DNA of 64,000 nt from Yersinia bercovieri ATCC 43970 (GTDB taxonomy: Bacteria; Pseudomonadota; Gammaproteobacteria; Enterobacterales; Enterobacteriaceae), in assembly GCF_013282745.1 (NCBI RefSeq), contig NZ_CP054044.1, forward strand, positions 1,860,001 through 1,924,000. The letters run 5' to 3'. Below, one piece after another: positions 1-9,415 of the stretch. Numbering within the stretch: position 1 is the first letter of the stretch; each line of letters begins with the position of its first letter. Under the pieces are notes generated by a model. It was not told the DNA's origin. It ran no database searches and worked only from the letters and a program-made list of their open reading frames with translations. The position numbers were made by a program, and so were the translations under genes.

Positions 1-254
1 TGAAAATTCCCCTGATCAATGAGGCTACCTTTATCTCTATCACTATCGAGAATCAATAGCGCTTCGCTGAAATCTTTAATAGCACTTTGCGCGGGAAGGG
101 TGCCTTGCAAGAGGCCAATCCATTCTCCACCCTCCGCAGTTTTAGCGGTATAAGCTGCCCCTACCTGTGTGATGGTATCAATCGCTGGGCAATGCTGGGT
201 GGCGAATAGGCTAAACGGCGTAAGTAGTAATACAAAAGCTAAATTATATTTCAT
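1..254 (-). CDS. Small exported protein of unknown function (3' end outside window)
   Basis: The reading frame is open from an ATG at 254 to the window edge (84 codons seen), so the C-terminus is missing. The first 18 or so residues are a signal peptide (short basic start, run of Leu/Val/Phe, then LFATQ), so the product is probably periplasmic. The mature part begins with a CPAID motif and continues with YTAKTAEGGEWIGLLQG. This resembles the small secreted DUF3757-type proteins, but I assign that only tentatively from the pattern of Cys near the N-terminus followed by Y-x-A and EW-x-G. A GGGAG element lies about 13 bases before the start. No function can be given. Confidence 0.5.
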   Translation of the reverse strand, partial: MKYNLAFVLLLTPFSLFATQHCPAIDTITQVGAAYTAKTAEGGEWIGLLQGTLPAQSAIKDFSEALLILDSDRDKGSLIDQGNF

Positions 255-394
255 ATCATAATCACTCCCTTTATTTATGAATATGGCTATCTGGTCATGG
301 ATGGGGTTAACCATCCAGAAAACAACCTAATTCGGGAGAGACAAAGTGGCAATATCAAAGAAAATAGGGGGTGAGCTAGAAGTTAGGGTGGTGG

Positions 395-1159
395 TTAACG
401 GTCACGGCGATAGCTGCCATCACTCTGCCGAGTAAACAGCACTTCGGTATTCGCGGTGGTTTCAATGGCCAGTGCGGCGACCACGCCTTGTGCATCCAGC
501 ATGATTTTGACCTCTTGCCCCGCTTTCAGGTTGCTCAGTGGTTTATCACTGCCCTCAACCTGCGCCATCGCAAAGACCTCATTGACCGGCAGATTATTGT
601 CACGGAATAGCTGCGCCAATGTTTTCCCTGATTGAATCTGATAACTCTGCCACTCTCCTTGCAATGTATTAGGCGTCACGGGAGGAGCCACCGTTGGGGG
701 TGGCGGAGCATCAAGATTATCCTGTAATTGGGCCTGTAGTGGCACGTCAGTGGACGGTGCGCTAATGGGGAAGGAGCGGTCGGTATTATCGCGTGATACC
801 GGCCACAGCAGTGCCAGCAGCAACACAGCGGTGACGATGATTATCCAGCGACGGTGGAAGAGCGGTAATGGCTCCATCCACCGAAAACTGTCCGGCAAAT
901 GCCAGATTTTTAGCAGTAGCCCTTTGATGCCGGTTTCCGGTCTAGCTGTTGCCACGGTTTCAGGGGTGACACTATTTTCCGTAGCGGCAATATCCTCAGC
1001 AGGGGCGGTCTGTTCGGATGCACTCACTTCGGACATCAGACTTTGGTCATCGGCCACTTTAGGATCCGGTAGGATCTTCTGCCTGATCGTCAACCAAGTG
1101 TGCAGCAATGGCTGATAAATCCGATTACTCTTCCTTCTCCTGGGCGCGATTCTGCCCAT
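395..1159 (-). CDS. ytfB: YtfB/OapA-type cell-envelope protein
   Basis: The 254-residue product has a basic N-terminal cytoplasmic segment, one transmembrane helix at about residues 105-121 (WIIIVTAVLLLALLWPV), a Pro-rich linker (PPPPTVAPP) and a C-terminal LysM/OapA-like domain from about residue 170. This is the layout of E. coli YtfB, an inner-membrane protein with a periplasmic glycan-binding domain linked to cell division. It is about 40 residues longer than the E. coli protein as I recall it, the extra being an Ala/Thr/Glu-rich stretch before the membrane helix. It is divergent from fklB, as in E. coli. The identity rests on the domain layout and synteny; the exact role is known only from the family. 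Confidence 0.85.
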   Translation of the reverse strand: MGRIAPRRRKSNRIYQPLLHTWLTIRQKILPDPKVADDQSLMSEVSASEQTAPAEDIAATENSVTPETVATARPETGIKGLLLKIWHLPDSFRWMEPLPLFHRRWIIIVTAVLLLALLWPVSRDNTDRSFPISAPSTDVPLQAQLQDNLDAPPPPTVAPPVTPNTLQGEWQSYQIQSGKTLAQLFRDNNLPVNEVFAMAQVEGSDKPLSNLKAGQEVKIMLDAQGVVAALAIETTANTEVLFTRQSDGSYRRDR

Positions 1160-1229
1160 GCTGACCTCTCTTCAACGGCGTAAAACGACATAAATAATAA
1201 TATGGCGGTGAATCCTATAGTCTTCTAAG

Positions 1230-1270
1230 TATATACCCTTCCTACCTGAAATTGCCGCGTTGCTAACTGC
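1230..1270. repeat. Degenerate dispersed intergenic repeat, copy 1
   Basis: The stretch beginning TATACCCTTCCTACCTGAAA and going on to GCGTTGCTAACTGC resembles one end of a repeat seen in other gaps of this window (7117-7183, 9653-9690, 23537-23664, 55080-55120). Those copies carry a terminal TATACCC-like motif and an internal GCGTTGC/GCAACGC motif. Just after it, AATACC...GGTATT can form a small hairpin near 1296-1316. It lies in the gap between the divergent ytfB and fklB genes. No coding potential is seen here. Confidence 0.4.
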
Positions 1271-1446
1271 TTGATGGCAAAAGGCAGGAGATTATAATAC
1301 CTAAAAGGGGTATTTCCCGTTAGCCTGCTGCCATTGTTTCTGTTTCTTCGACAAAAGTCATCATTCACAACGCAAGATTTTACCGCGCTCCCCTGCTGCT
1401 GTTATGCTTGCGGCTTCGACATGAATAAGCGACTAAAGGAAAATCC

Positions 1447-2067
1447 ATGACAACCCCTTCTTTTGATAGCGTTGAAGCGCAAGCGAGCTACGGGATTGGT
1501 TTACAAATCGGGCAGCAATTGCAAGAGTCCGGGCTGGAAGGTTTATTGCCAGAAGCACTACTGGCAGGTTTGCGTGACGCGATGGAGGGGAATACACCGA
1601 CTGTCCCTGTTGATGTGATACATCGCGCATTACAAGAAGTACATGAAAAGGCTGATAAAGTACGTGTTGAGCGCCAGCAAGCATTGGTCGAAGAGGGGAA
1701 AACCTTTTTGGAAGAGAATGCCAAGCGTGATGACGTCACCACCACTGAATCTGGCTTGCAGTTCTCGGTGTTGCAGGCAGGCGACGGCCCGATCCCATCT
1801 CGTCAGGACCGTGTTCGTGTGCACTACACTGGCCGTTTGGTTGATGGTACGGTATTTGATAGCTCGGTTGAGCGCGGTCAGCCAGCAGAGTTTCCGGTCA
1901 GTGGCGTTATCCCTGGTTGGATCGAAGCGCTGTCCATGATGCCTGTTGGCGCTAAATGGAAGTTATACATCCCCCACAATCTGGCCTATGGCGAGCGTGG
2001 CGCGGGTGCAACTATCCCACCATTTAGCGCATTGATGTTTGAAGTAGAGCTGCTGGAAATCCTGTAA
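1447..2067 (+). CDS. fklB: FKBP-type peptidyl-prolyl cis-trans isomerase FklB (FKBP22)
   Basis: The product isomerises Xaa-Pro peptide bonds. It has 206 residues, the usual length. An N-terminal helical dimerisation domain (about 1-90) contains [13 protein letters not shown], a linker follows, and the C-terminal FKBP domain (about 115-206) contains [26 protein letters not shown] and [13 protein letters not shown], which line the substrate pocket. There is no signal peptide, so it is cytosolic, unlike the related periplasmic FkpA. AAAGGAAA precedes the ATG. It is a monocistronic gene with its own terminator. Confidence 0.96.
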   Translation: MTTPSFDSVEAQASYGIGLQIGQQLQESGLEGLLPEALLAGLRDAMEGNTPTVPVDVIHRALQEVHEKADKVRVERQQALVEEGKTFLEENAKRDDVTTTESGLQFSVLQAGDGPIPSRQDRVRVHYTGRLVDGTVFDSSVERGQPAEFPVSGVIPGWIEALSMMPVGAKWKLYIPHNLAYGERGAGATIPPFSALMFEVELLEIL

Positions 2068-2095
2068 TTCTTATCTTTTCCAGATGCAGTGTTAT

Positions 2096-2136
2096 GACAA
2101 AGGGCGACGTGATGTCGCCCTTTGGCTGTTTATTTG
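2096..2136 (+). terminator. Rho-independent terminator of fklB
   Basis: The 8-bp stem AGGGCGAC / GTCGCCCT (2101-2108 and 2114-2121) with a 5-base loop is followed by a T-rich tail (TTGGCTGTTTATTTGTT), 30 bases after the fklB stop. Confidence 0.85.
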
Positions 2137-2160
2137 TTGTGATAATCAATGCCCGCTAAA

Positions 2161-2826
2161 TTATTCCCCCTTGAGTGCACGCGGGAACAGCAAATTATTT
2201 TCCAGATGAATATGTTCCATCAGATCAGTCATAAATTCATTGATGCCTGTGTAGAGCGCACGCCAGGTATTGCAGGCGCCATCTGGTGGGGTCACATTTT
2301 GTGTCAGCTGTTTTACCACTTCCAACTGTAGCCCAACCGCATCGTGTTCAGCTTCCATCACAAATATCGGGCCGCCCGCCTGAGAACCCATACCCCGCTG
2401 GATCATCGGGAACAGGATCTGCTCCTCTTTGTACATATGCTGGGTCAGCTCTTCTAAAATGGCGGTGAGTTCTGCTGCTAACCCACGTGGACATGCCGGC
2501 TTTTCGCCATGTACCCGTTCAACTTTCTCCGCCATCAGAATCAATTCCGGCAACTGCTCGCGATGGCGGTTATGGTAGCGGCTGATAATGAAATCAATGA
2601 GGTTTGTCAGCGGCTGCTGTTGCCAATCTTCAGCTGATTGCGGCTCAGCTTGTAATGCACTCAGCTGTGCTTCCAGCTCATCAATATCCAACTCTAACTT
2701 ATTCGCTGCGCGTAATAGTGTTTGCTTACCCCCACAACAGAAATCGAGTTGATAATGACGAAATAGCTTTGTAGCCCGTGGAATGGCGATAGCCAGCGCA
2801 CCCAGAGATTGATTGCGGTAATCCAT
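2161..2826 (-). CDS. ytfE: Di-iron iron-sulfur cluster repair protein YtfE (RIC)
   Basis: The product repairs iron-sulfur clusters after nitrosative and oxidative damage. The 221 residues start with an ScdA-type N-terminal domain whose Cys pair C30-C31 lies in [10 protein letters not shown] hemerythrin-like four-helix bundle follows, with the di-iron ligands in [26 protein letters not shown] and [11 protein letters not shown]. Length and motifs match E. coli YtfE. An NsrR-type operator lies 33 bases upstream of the start (2859-2881), consistent with nitric-oxide derepression. In E. coli cycA lies between fklB and ytfE; it is absent here. It runs in the same direction as cpdB but is separated from it by about 130 bases of upstream DNA. 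Confidence 0.95.
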   Translation of the reverse strand: MDYRNQSLGALAIAIPRATKLFRHYQLDFCCGGKQTLLRAANKLELDIDELEAQLSALQAEPQSAEDWQQQPLTNLIDFIISRYHNRHREQLPELILMAEKVERVHGEKPACPRGLAAELTAILEELTQHMYKEEQILFPMIQRGMGSQAGGPIFVMEAEHDAVGLQLEVVKQLTQNVTPPDGACNTWRALYTGINEFMTDLMEHIHLENNLLFPRALKGE

Positions 2827-2858
2827 AATGACACCTCATTGAGTAATTAAATATCTAT

Positions 2859-2881
2859 AAGATGTATAATAAATACATGTT
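2859..2881. promoter_or_regulatory. NsrR-type operator upstream of ytfE
   Basis: The 23-base site starts AAGATGTAT and ends AATACATGTT. It is an inverted repeat that fits the known NsrR consensus (AAGATG-Y-ATTT, one base, AAAT-R-CATCTT) at all but about three positions. Its edge is 33 bases from the ytfE ATG, where a repressor would block the promoter. E. coli ytfE is a known NsrR target. Confidence 0.75.
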
Positions 2882-2918
2882 ATAGATTGCGATATAACCA
2901 TAAAGAGGTATTCAGGTA

Positions 2919-2950
2919 ACCACAGCACCCGCTAGAGCGCTGTGGTCAGA
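2919..2950 (-). terminator. Hairpin downstream of cpdB
   Basis: ACCACAGC / GCTGTGGT form an 8-bp stem just after the cpdB stop. In the cpdB direction the tail (TACCTGAATACC) is not T-rich, so termination may be weak or the hairpin may protect the 3' end. Confidence 0.45.
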
Positions 2951-2952
2951 GA

Positions 2953-4926
2953 TTATTTATGCTGTAAATCGAGTCGATAAACTTCAAAACCAATCTCATC
3001 ATGGCCCTGTGCTGTCATCGGATACTGCGCTTTTTGCTTAATAAACTCAGCGGCTTTGGTGCTTGGTGAGGTTTCAAAGCGGATATCCAGTGGCTGTTTG
3101 CTCTCCAGCGTTGCCAGACGCCAGTTGTTATCAGCTTGTGGGGTCACCTGCCCATGTTTTTTGGTTTCAGCGCTGATATAGGCAGACAGCACGGCCCGGT
3201 TTTCATCCGGTGACGCGAAAGCAATATGGCTATCCCCTGTTCCGGCAAACTTACCGCTGTAAGCACGGTAATTATTGGTGGCGATCAGGAATGTGGCCTT
3301 TGGATCGATAGGTTTACCATTAAATGTCAGTTTTTTAATACGCTCGGCTTTATCATTAATCAGCGCGCATTCGCCGTCATAGCGTGCCGGCTGGCTAACA
3401 TCTATCTCATATTTAACACCATCAATGACATCGAAATTATAGGTGCGAAAACCATCCCAATTGATCAGCGGTTGCGGCTGACGGCTGTTCACATCAATTT
3501 GATTAAATTGCGCCGCAGAGCACTCCAGCCACTGTTTCACCTCGGCACCACTGGCTTTCACCACCACCAGCGTATTTGGGTAAAGGTAGAGATCGGCGGC
3601 ATTGCGGAAGGTCAACTCCCCTTTTTCCACTTCGACAAAACTGGCGGGATCATTTTTGCGGCCACCGGCTTTAAACGGCGCAGCGGCAGAGAGCACTGGC
3701 AGTCCGGCCAAATCAGGGTCGCCCTGGATAAAGTGTTCGGTATAGGCGCGCTGGGCATTATTCACGATCTGAACTGTTGGGTCGTCCTGAATCAGCGCCA
3801 GATAGCTGTACATATTGTCTGACGCTTTGCCGATCGGCTGGCTAACAAAATCCCGCGTCCCCTGATGGTCTGCCGCCAGCACTTTCACCAGATCCGCATT
3901 TTCTGCCGCCAGCGATTTTTGCGCGGTTTTATCGTAAATAGGGCGAGCTTCCGCTTTAGCCTGAGTCACCTGCCACTGGCCTTGGTCGTTATTCAGCACA
4001 AAATCGACGACCCCTAGATGATCACCCCACTGGCCCGGCATCACCGCCGGAATACCGTTTAACGTGCCCTGCGCGATATCTGCACCTTTAATGGCGGCAA
4101 AATCTTTGCTTGGGAAGATGGCGTGGGCATGGCCGAACATGATGGCGTCAATGCCCGGCACCTGGCTGAGGTAATAAACCGAGTTTTCCGCCATGGTTTT
4201 ATAGGGGTCACTGGAGAGGCCAGAATGCGGGATCGCCACCACTAAATCCGCCCCTTGCTTGCGCATCTCCGGCACCCATTTTTTAGCGGTTTCGGTGATA
4301 TCGTTGACGGTAACTTTGCCGCTGAGGTTCGCTTTGTCCCAAATCATTACTTGCGGAGGCACAAAACCAATATAGCCGATGCGCAGGTTATGGGTTTTTC
4401 CCTCGCGATCTTTCACTGGCGTGTCGACAATCAAATAGGGCTGGAATAGCGGTTTACCACTCTTAACATCAATCACGTTGGCATTCACATAGGGGAATTT
4501 GGCACCCGCCAGTGATTTTTTCAGGTAGTCCAAACCGTAGTTAAACTCGTGATTACCGATGTTACCCACCGCATAATCCAGTGTATTCATCGCCTTATAA
4601 ACGGGATGAGTCTCACCCGCCTTCAATCCCTTAGCAGCCATATAGTCGCCAAGTGGGCTGCCCTGAATAAGATCACCATTATCCACCAGTACACTGTTGG
4701 TCGCCTGCTGGCGAGCCGCTTCAATCAGACTTGCGGTGCGCACCAGGCCGAACTTCTCGGTAGGTTTATCTTTGTAGTAATCGAAATCCATCATGTTGCT
4801 GTGCAGGTCGGTGGTTTCCAGAACGCGCAAGTCAACAGTGGCGGCCTGTGCGCTGGTCACCGACACGGATGTGGCAACAGCAATCAGGCTGGCAAGCAGG
4901 GATAACGTCAGGGGACGCTTGAACAT
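2953..4926 (-). CDS. cpdB: Periplasmic 2',3'-cyclic-nucleotide 2'-phosphodiesterase / 3'-nucleotidase
   Basis: The product hydrolyses 2',3'-cyclic nucleotides and 3'-nucleotides in the periplasm, salvaging nucleosides and phosphate. I choose the start at 4926 (657 residues) because GGAG lies at good spacing before this ATG and the following 30 or so residues form a clean signal peptide ending [10 protein letters not shown]. An in-frame ATG at 4938 is less likely. The metallophosphatase domain carries the metal ligands DLH ([15 protein letters not shown]), DNGD, GNHE and GHAH. A 5'-nucleotidase C-terminal domain follows, with NNYRAYSG and [14 protein letters not shown]. Length matches the family. 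It is divergent from cysQ. Confidence 0.97.
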   Translation of the reverse strand: MFKRPLTLSLLASLIAVATSVSVTSAQAATVDLRVLETTDLHSNMMDFDYYKDKPTEKFGLVRTASLIEAARQQATNSVLVDNGDLIQGSPLGDYMAAKGLKAGETHPVYKAMNTLDYAVGNIGNHEFNYGLDYLKKSLAGAKFPYVNANVIDVKSGKPLFQPYLIVDTPVKDREGKTHNLRIGYIGFVPPQVMIWDKANLSGKVTVNDITETAKKWVPEMRKQGADLVVAIPHSGLSSDPYKTMAENSVYYLSQVPGIDAIMFGHAHAIFPSKDFAAIKGADIAQGTLNGIPAVMPGQWGDHLGVVDFVLNNDQGQWQVTQAKAEARPIYDKTAQKSLAAENADLVKVLAADHQGTRDFVSQPIGKASDNMYSYLALIQDDPTVQIVNNAQRAYTEHFIQGDPDLAGLPVLSAAAPFKAGGRKNDPASFVEVEKGELTFRNAADLYLYPNTLVVVKASGAEVKQWLECSAAQFNQIDVNSRQPQPLINWDGFRTYNFDVIDGVKYEIDVSQPARYDGECALINDKAERIKKLTFNGKPIDPKATFLIATNNYRAYSGKFAGTGDSHIAFASPDENRAVLSAYISAETKKHGQVTPQADNNWRLATLESKQPLDIRFETSPSTKAAEFIKQKAQYPMTAQGHDEIGFEVYRLDLQHK

Positions 4927-4938
4927 GGCTTTCTCCAT

Positions 4939-5258
4939 TAAGAACTATTAGACGTGTATCGCAAAAGAACATGTAACTTTAAATAATTGCTAAAGCAAAG
5001 TGTGAAGTTTGGCAGAAAGTAGCAGCGGATACCGCGCAGAAGTTCACAGTTGTAGCAGGTTAATGCCACTGATTTTATAAGCAGTTTTCTGGCAAATATG
5101 GCTATTTAGCAGGAATATTATTAGTCTGCAGGGGGTGGATAAGTCTTGAGATGATTCATGCTTTACGTTCTAAAATGAATATAAGACCAGTGAACAGTTC
5201 CAGGAGCCACTATCGATAACGTGTATTCTGACTATCAATATTCAATACCAAGGGGTGG
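4939..5258. other. cpdB-cysQ divergent intergenic region
   Basis: This 320-base AT-rich gap must hold the promoters of both divergent genes. I see no convincing small open frame, repeat or known operator. TGTGAAGTTT near 5000 matches only half of a CRP site. Confidence 0.5.
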
Positions 5259-5261
5259 ATG

Positions 5262-6002
5262 ATGTTAGAGCAAATTTGCCAGTTAGCCCGCGAAGCAGGC
5301 GTGGCGATTATGGCGGTCTATCAGGGTGATAAGCCCCTTGATGTGGCCCATAAAAAAGATGATTCACCGGTGACTGCGGCTGATCTCGCGGCTCACCAGA
5401 TTATCAAAGCCGGATTAGCCACATTGACCCCTGACATTCCGCTGTTGTCTGAAGAGGACCCACCGGCTTGGGAGGTGCGTCAGCATTGGCAGCGCTATTG
5501 GCTGGTTGATCCGCTGGATGGCACCAAAGAGTTTCTGAATCGCAATGGCGAGTTTACCGTCAATATTGCATTGATTGATAAGGGTGAGCCGGTACTGGGC
5601 GTGGTGTACACCCCGGTGACTGAGGTGATGTACAGTGCCGAAAATGGTCAGGCCTGGAAAGAGGAGGGTGGGCGGCGTATGCAGATTCAGGTGCGTGATG
5701 CACTGCCGCCGCTGGTGGTCGTGAGTCGCTCCCACAGCGATGCTGAACTGGAGGATTATCTGGCGCAACTGGGCGAACATCAGACAGTATCGGTCGGTTC
5801 GTCACTCAAGTTTTGTTTGGTGGCAGAAGGGAGGGCCCAGCTCTATCCTCGCTTTGGGCCAACAAATGTGTGGGACACCGCGGCGGGACATGCCATTGCC
5901 CTTGCTGCCGGAGCACAGGTTCACGATTGGCAGGGTAAACCGCTTTCTTATATCCCACGTGAATCATTCCTGAACCCCGGCTTTAGAGTGTCGCTATTCT
6001 AA
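5262..6002 (+). CDS. cysQ: 3'(2'),5'-bisphosphate nucleotidase CysQ
   Basis: The enzyme removes the 3'-phosphate of PAP and related nucleotides made during sulfate assimilation, preventing PAP build-up. Two ATG codons are adjacent. The second, at 5262, gives 246 residues, the family length, and has better spacing to GGGGTGG; 5259 would add one Met. Visible motifs of the lithium-sensitive phosphatase superfamily are EE at 64-65, DPLDGT at 83-88 (metal and substrate binding) and [10 protein letters not shown] near the C-terminus. The stop lies one base from the convergent ytfJ stop, so no terminator fits between the two genes. Confidence 0.96.
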   Translation: MLEQICQLAREAGVAIMAVYQGDKPLDVAHKKDDSPVTAADLAAHQIIKAGLATLTPDIPLLSEEDPPAWEVRQHWQRYWLVDPLDGTKEFLNRNGEFTVNIALIDKGEPVLGVVYTPVTEVMYSAENGQAWKEEGGRRMQIQVRDALPPLVVVSRSHSDAELEDYLAQLGEHQTVSVGSSLKFCLVAEGRAQLYPRFGPTNVWDTAAGHAIALAAGAQVHDWQGKPLSYIPRESFLNPGFRVSLF

Positions 6003-6003
6003 T

Positions 6004-6567
6004 CTATTGCTTAACCAACTGGTGCAGGTGGTCGATGACCTGCTGCACCTCTTCTGGTGTCAGTGCGCCATCTTTGACAAAATTCACATTCCCTTGCTGA
6101 TCCAGCACCACGATGGTGGAGCCTTTATCCGCTAAGGCCCATGCCTTTTTGACATTGCCGTTGCTGTCGACCACAAACTGCGACCAAGGGAATTCGCGTT
6201 TATTGCTTTCAATGCTATTACGCACAAACATGGCGGTGCCAATAATGGCGTCATCAGTATTGACGATTGTCGTCGTTTGGTAATGTTCGTGTGGCAGATT
6301 AGCGTGCTTGATGGCCTCCACTAAGGGCGCATTCAGCTCTTTTGCTGAGGTTCGCCCAGCAATATGCTGGATGACTCGCACTTTGCCAGGCAGTTGCGAG
6401 CTATTCCAGTTTTTATAGCTAAACTGATCAGTAGCCTTATCGTAATTCAGTTCACCTTTATCGCTGACACCAACCGGTGGGACACGTTGGTTGTTTTGAA
6501 TGGAATGGGCGCTGACCAGTAGCGGTGTGAATAGTAGCGACAGTATCAGCAGGCTATTTTTTATCAT
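6004..6567 (-). CDS. ytfJ: YtfJ family periplasmic protein (thioredoxin-fold)
   Basis: The 187-residue product has a 20-residue signal peptide ending LVSAHS, so it is exported. The rest matches E. coli YtfJ in length and in conserved blocks such as YKNWNSSQLPGKVRVIQHIA and PWSQFVVDSNGNVKKAWAL. The fold is thioredoxin/peroxiredoxin-like, but no CxxC active site is seen, so a redox role is not supported. Function is unknown. The stop nearly abuts that of convergent cysQ, an arrangement also found in E. coli. Confidence 0.88.
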   Translation of the reverse strand: MIKNSLLILSLLFTPLLVSAHSIQNNQRVPPVGVSDKGELNYDKATDQFSYKNWNSSQLPGKVRVIQHIAGRTSAKELNAPLVEAIKHANLPHEHYQTTTIVNTDDAIIGTAMFVRNSIESNKREFPWSQFVVDSNGNVKKAWALADKGSTIVVLDQQGNVNFVKDGALTPEEVQQVIDHLHQLVKQ

Positions 6568-6899
6568 GTAATGTCCTTGGGGATCTTATGGGTAGACTCG
6601 ACTTATCCCTGAATGCAGGCTACAGGTAAGTTTTCCAATCATAGGTGCTGATCAGTGGTCTGTCCTGTCAGTTGAAAAAAATTATTTCCACCAGTAACTA
6701 GATGGTTATTCTGTTAATAAGTCTAATTTTATCCATCTGGTACTGTAATTTTATGTAAACCCAGCATCAATGACTGAATATGGGGGAACTTAAGCCCATA
6801 CTCTAGGTCTATTACTCTGCAATTATCTTACGCTACCTGTGATCTTGGTCGCTAATGCGCCAGAGGGTGTGTATTGGTGTTATGGAGGAAAGTAAAACA
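6568..6899. other. ytfJ-ytfK divergent intergenic region
   Basis: This 330-base AT-rich stretch separates two divergent genes. No small gene or dispersed repeat is visible. A poor Pho-box-like element near 6743-6760 was considered and rejected. A good ribosome site (GGAGG, 6885-6889) belongs to ytfK. Confidence 0.45.
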
Positions 6900-7106
6900 A
6901 TGAGGATCTTCCCACGTTACAATCCGGCAAAAGTCGCGATGTATGTTAAAACGTTATTCCGTGGCCGTCTGTACATCAAGGATATGGGGGCTTTTGAGTT
7001 CGATAAAGGTAAGATTTTAATCCCGAAAGTTAGGGATAAGCGCCACTTTGAAGTGATGTCGGAAGTGAATCGGCAAGTGATGCGTTTGCAGTCTGAAATG
7101 GGCTGA
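6900..7106 (+). CDS. ytfK: YtfK, stringent-response modulator
   Basis: The 68-residue cytosolic protein matches E. coli YtfK almost throughout ([21 protein letters not shown], then [14 protein letters not shown]). The ATG at 6900 follows GGAGG by about 10 bases and gives the family length; an upstream start at 6855 would add a non-conserved 15-residue tail. In E. coli YtfK acts with SpoT to favour (p)ppGpp accumulation under phosphate and fatty-acid limitation. That role is transferred from the family, not visible here. Confidence 0.93.
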   Translation: MRIFPRYNPAKVAMYVKTLFRGRLYIKDMGAFEFDKGKILIPKVRDKRHFEVMSEVNRQVMRLQSEMG

Positions 7107-7116
7107 CACCCACTTA

Positions 7117-7183
7117 ATTGAAGTGGCAGCGTTGTTAGCAGCACAGGTGCTGTCTAGCTGTAACTCCAATGACTTTGGGTATG
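7117..7183. repeat. Dispersed intergenic repeat, copy 2
   Basis: On the minus strand this reads CATACCCAAAGTCATTGGAG followed by TTACAGCTAGACAGCA and ends near GCCACTTCAATTAAG. The leading block is nearly identical to 55084-55103 and to one end of 23537-23664. It lies between the ytfK stop and the ytfK/ytfL terminator. Confidence 0.6.
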
Positions 7184-7207
7184 ACACTACTCTGAACAAA
7201 ATTAATT

Positions 7208-7240
7208 GCGGCCCCTATATTGGGGCCGCTAATGTTTTAC
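7208..7240. terminator. Terminator shared by ytfK and ytfL
   Basis: GCGGCCCC / GGGGCCGC form a strong 8-bp GC stem (7208-7229) between the convergent ytfK and ytfL genes. The T-rich tail is modest (TAATGTTTTA on the plus strand, AATTAATTTTG on the minus strand). Confidence 0.7.
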
Positions 7241-7265
7241 CGGGTAACTCACTCAAGCAATAGAT

Positions 7266-8597
7266 TTACGCATCACTACTTTCGTGCGGGGCTTTTGGCA
7301 GTATAGGTGCGGGTAGGTCACTGAGTTTGGTCACCAGTAACTGATCGATTTTGTAGCTATCGATATCCACCACTTCAAATTTGTAACCAGCATACTTGAC
7401 GAAATCAGTGCGCTTTGGAATTTTGCGCAGCATATACATCATAAAGCCGCCGATGGTTTCATAATTACCCGATTGGGGGAACTCATCAATATGCAGTACG
7501 CGCATGACATCTTCAATTGGGGTGCCCCCCTCAATCAACCATGAGCTTTCATCACGGGCGACAATCTGTTCTTCCTGCCCTTGCCCTACCAAATCGCCCA
7601 TCAGCGTGGTCATCACGTCATTCAGGGTAATTATCCCAACCACCAATGCATATTCGTTGAGAATAACGGCAAAATCTTCACCGGCAGTTTTAAAGCTCTC
7701 AAGCGCCTCAGAGAGTGTCAGGGTGTCTGGGACAATCAGTGCTGAGCGAATTTGCACTCCACTACTCAGTACCAGACTCTGGTTACCCAATACTCGGTTC
7801 AGCAAGTCTTTGGAGTCAACATAGCCCACTACCTGATCGATATGCCCATCGCAGACCAGGAATTTTGAGTGTGGATGGGTGGAAATCTTCTCTTTTATGC
7901 TGTCTTCGCTCTCCCGCAGATCAAAATAGATCACACTTTCGCGCGAGGTCATGGAGGAGGGTACTGTGCGAGACTCTAACTCGAAAACGTTTTCAATCAG
8001 CTCGTGCTCTTGTTTGCGTAACACGCCGGCCAATGCACCAGCCTCTACCACGGCATAGATATCATCCGAGGTGATGTCATCATTGCGAACCATTGGTAGC
8101 TTAAATAGACGGAAGATCAGATTCGCCATCCCATTGAAGAACCAAACTAATGGGCGACAAATCATCAAACAGAAGCGCATCGGGTTGACGATCCGAACGG
8201 CAACCGCTTCAGGCGAAATCATCCCGATGCGTTTCGGAGTTAAGTCGGCAAACAGAATAAATAAGCTGGTGACCAGAACGAATGAGCAAATAAAACTGAC
8301 CTGGTCGGCAAGCTCAGGTGACATAAAGCGTTCAAACACCACTCTGAAAGAGGGCGAGAACGCCGCATCACCGACGATACCCCCGAGGATGGCAACGGCG
8401 TTCAGGCCAATTTGCACCACGGTGAAGAAAATCCCCGGCGTCTCCTGCAATTTAAGGACCCGCGCGGCGTTGATATCGCCATCGTCGGCCAGAAGTTTTA
8501 ACTTAATTTTGCGTGAAGCGGCCAATGAAATTTCTGATAACGAGAAAAAGGCGCTCACCGCAATTAAAAAAAGAATCAGTAAAATACTGTTTAACAT
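7266..8597 (-). CDS. ytfL: CNNM/CorC-family membrane protein YtfL (polyamine exporter PaeA)
   Basis: The 443-residue product has an N-terminal DUF21 (CNNM) membrane domain with about four helices in the first 170 residues, starting FSLSEISLAASRKIKLKLL. A CBS-domain pair follows (about 205-335, including SVIYFDLRESEDSIKEKI and NEYALVVGIITLNDVMTTLMGDL), then a CorC/HlyC domain (about 345-430). In E. coli this protein is called PaeA and exports cadaverine and putrescine during stationary phase. Assignment to YtfL is by architecture, length and synteny; the transport activity is family knowledge. It lies downstream of msrA on the same strand but is separated from it by a terminator. Confidence 0.92.
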   Translation of the reverse strand: MLNSILLILFLIAVSAFFSLSEISLAASRKIKLKLLADDGDINAARVLKLQETPGIFFTVVQIGLNAVAILGGIVGDAAFSPSFRVVFERFMSPELADQVSFICSFVLVTSLFILFADLTPKRIGMISPEAVAVRIVNPMRFCLMICRPLVWFFNGMANLIFRLFKLPMVRNDDITSDDIYAVVEAGALAGVLRKQEHELIENVFELESRTVPSSMTSRESVIYFDLRESEDSIKEKISTHPHSKFLVCDGHIDQVVGYVDSKDLLNRVLGNQSLVLSSGVQIRSALIVPDTLTLSEALESFKTAGEDFAVILNEYALVVGIITLNDVMTTLMGDLVGQGQEEQIVARDESSWLIEGGTPIEDVMRVLHIDEFPQSGNYETIGGFMMYMLRKIPKRTDFVKYAGYKFEVVDIDSYKIDQLLVTKLSDLPAPILPKAPHESSDA

Positions 8598-8712
8598 AAT
8601 CTATCCGTGTCGTACCGACGATGCGCCGGCGATCGTAAGGAAGGGCCATACTGTTTAATTGGGTTAATTCAATTGGTTCAATGCTGAATTCAAGATAGCG
8701 GTAGAAAACCGC

Positions 8713-8737
8713 TTTCGGGCTGAGTGAACAGCCCGAA
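8713..8737 (-). terminator. Rho-independent terminator of msrA
   Basis: TTTCGGGCT / AGCCCGAAA form a 9-bp stem about 40 bases after the msrA stop. In the msrA direction it is followed by GCGGTTTTC, a moderate T tail. Confidence 0.7.
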
Positions 8738-8773
8738 AAGAGTATAGCAGCAGCGATAAGAGCGCCGCTAGCC

Positions 8774-9415
8774 CTACAAATTGGGCGGCATACAAACACC
8801 AATGCCACCCAGCCCACAATAGCCATGTGGATTCTTGTACAAATATTGCTGATGGTCATCCTCGGCATAGTAAAACGGTAGGGCAACGGCAATCTCACTG
8901 GTAATCGCCCGATGGTCACCGGCTTGCGCCATCGCTTGCTGGAACTGGGTTTTGCTCTCGTTAGCTTGTGCTTCCTGCTCAGGAGTCAAAACGTAAATCG
9001 CTGAACGATATTGTGTGCCGATATCACCCCCCTGGCGCATTCCCTGAGCCGGATCGTGATTTTCCCAGAAGATCTGCAATAGCTGTTTATAGCTGACGAT
9101 GGCAGGATCAAAGACCACACGAACCACCTCGGCATGGGCGGTACGGCCGCTGCAAACCTCATGGTAGGTCGGGTTTGGTGTATAGCCACCGCTGTAACCG
9201 GCTGCGGTGCTATAGATGCCCGATTGTTGCCAAAACAGGCGTTCGACACCCCAGAAGCAGCCCATGGCGAAGATGGCCACTTCCATCCCCTCAGGGATAT
9301 GGGTCATTGAGTGACCATTCACCACATGGAGAGTTGCGACCGGCATTGGCGTCAGTCGTCCCGGCAAAGCATTTGCCGCATCAATGACGGCAGATTTATC
9401 AAAATTTTGCACCAA
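8774..9415 (-). CDS. msrA: Peptide methionine (S)-S-oxide reductase MsrA
   Basis: The enzyme reduces methionine-S-sulfoxide in oxidised proteins with thioredoxin. The 213 residues hold the catalytic Cys (C53) in [13 protein letters not shown], the GYSGG block, and two resolving Cys near the C-terminus in [11 protein letters not shown]. Length equals the E. coli enzyme within one residue. It is divergent from tamA, as in E. coli. Three direct 12-base repeats lie just upstream of the start (9430-9484). Confidence 0.97.
   Translation of the reverse strand: MVQNFDKSAVIDAANALPGRLTPMPVATLHVVNGHSMTHIPEGMEVAIFAMGCFWGVERLFWQQSGIYSTAAGYSGGYTPNPTYHEVCSGRTAHAEVVRVVFDPAIVSYKQLLQIFWENHDPAQGMRQGGDIGTQYRSAIYVLTPEQEAQANESKTQFQQAMAQAGDHRAITSEIAVALPFYYAEDDHQQYLYKNPHGYCGLGGIGVCMPPNL

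Noticed and set aside
3226..3822. 198-codon open frame antisense to cpdB
   Set aside because: It lies wholly within the well-supported cpdB coding sequence, has no recognisable domain and reads like a codon-bias shadow.
6743..6760. Pho-box-like sequence CTGTAATTTTATGTAAAC upstream of ytfK
   Set aside because: ytfK is PhoB-linked in E. coli, but the second half-site is out of register by one base and lacks the CTGTCA core.
8071..8658. 195-codon frame antisense to ytfL and running into its upstream region
   Set aside because: Most overlaps ytfL; the basic, low-complexity product has no known motif.
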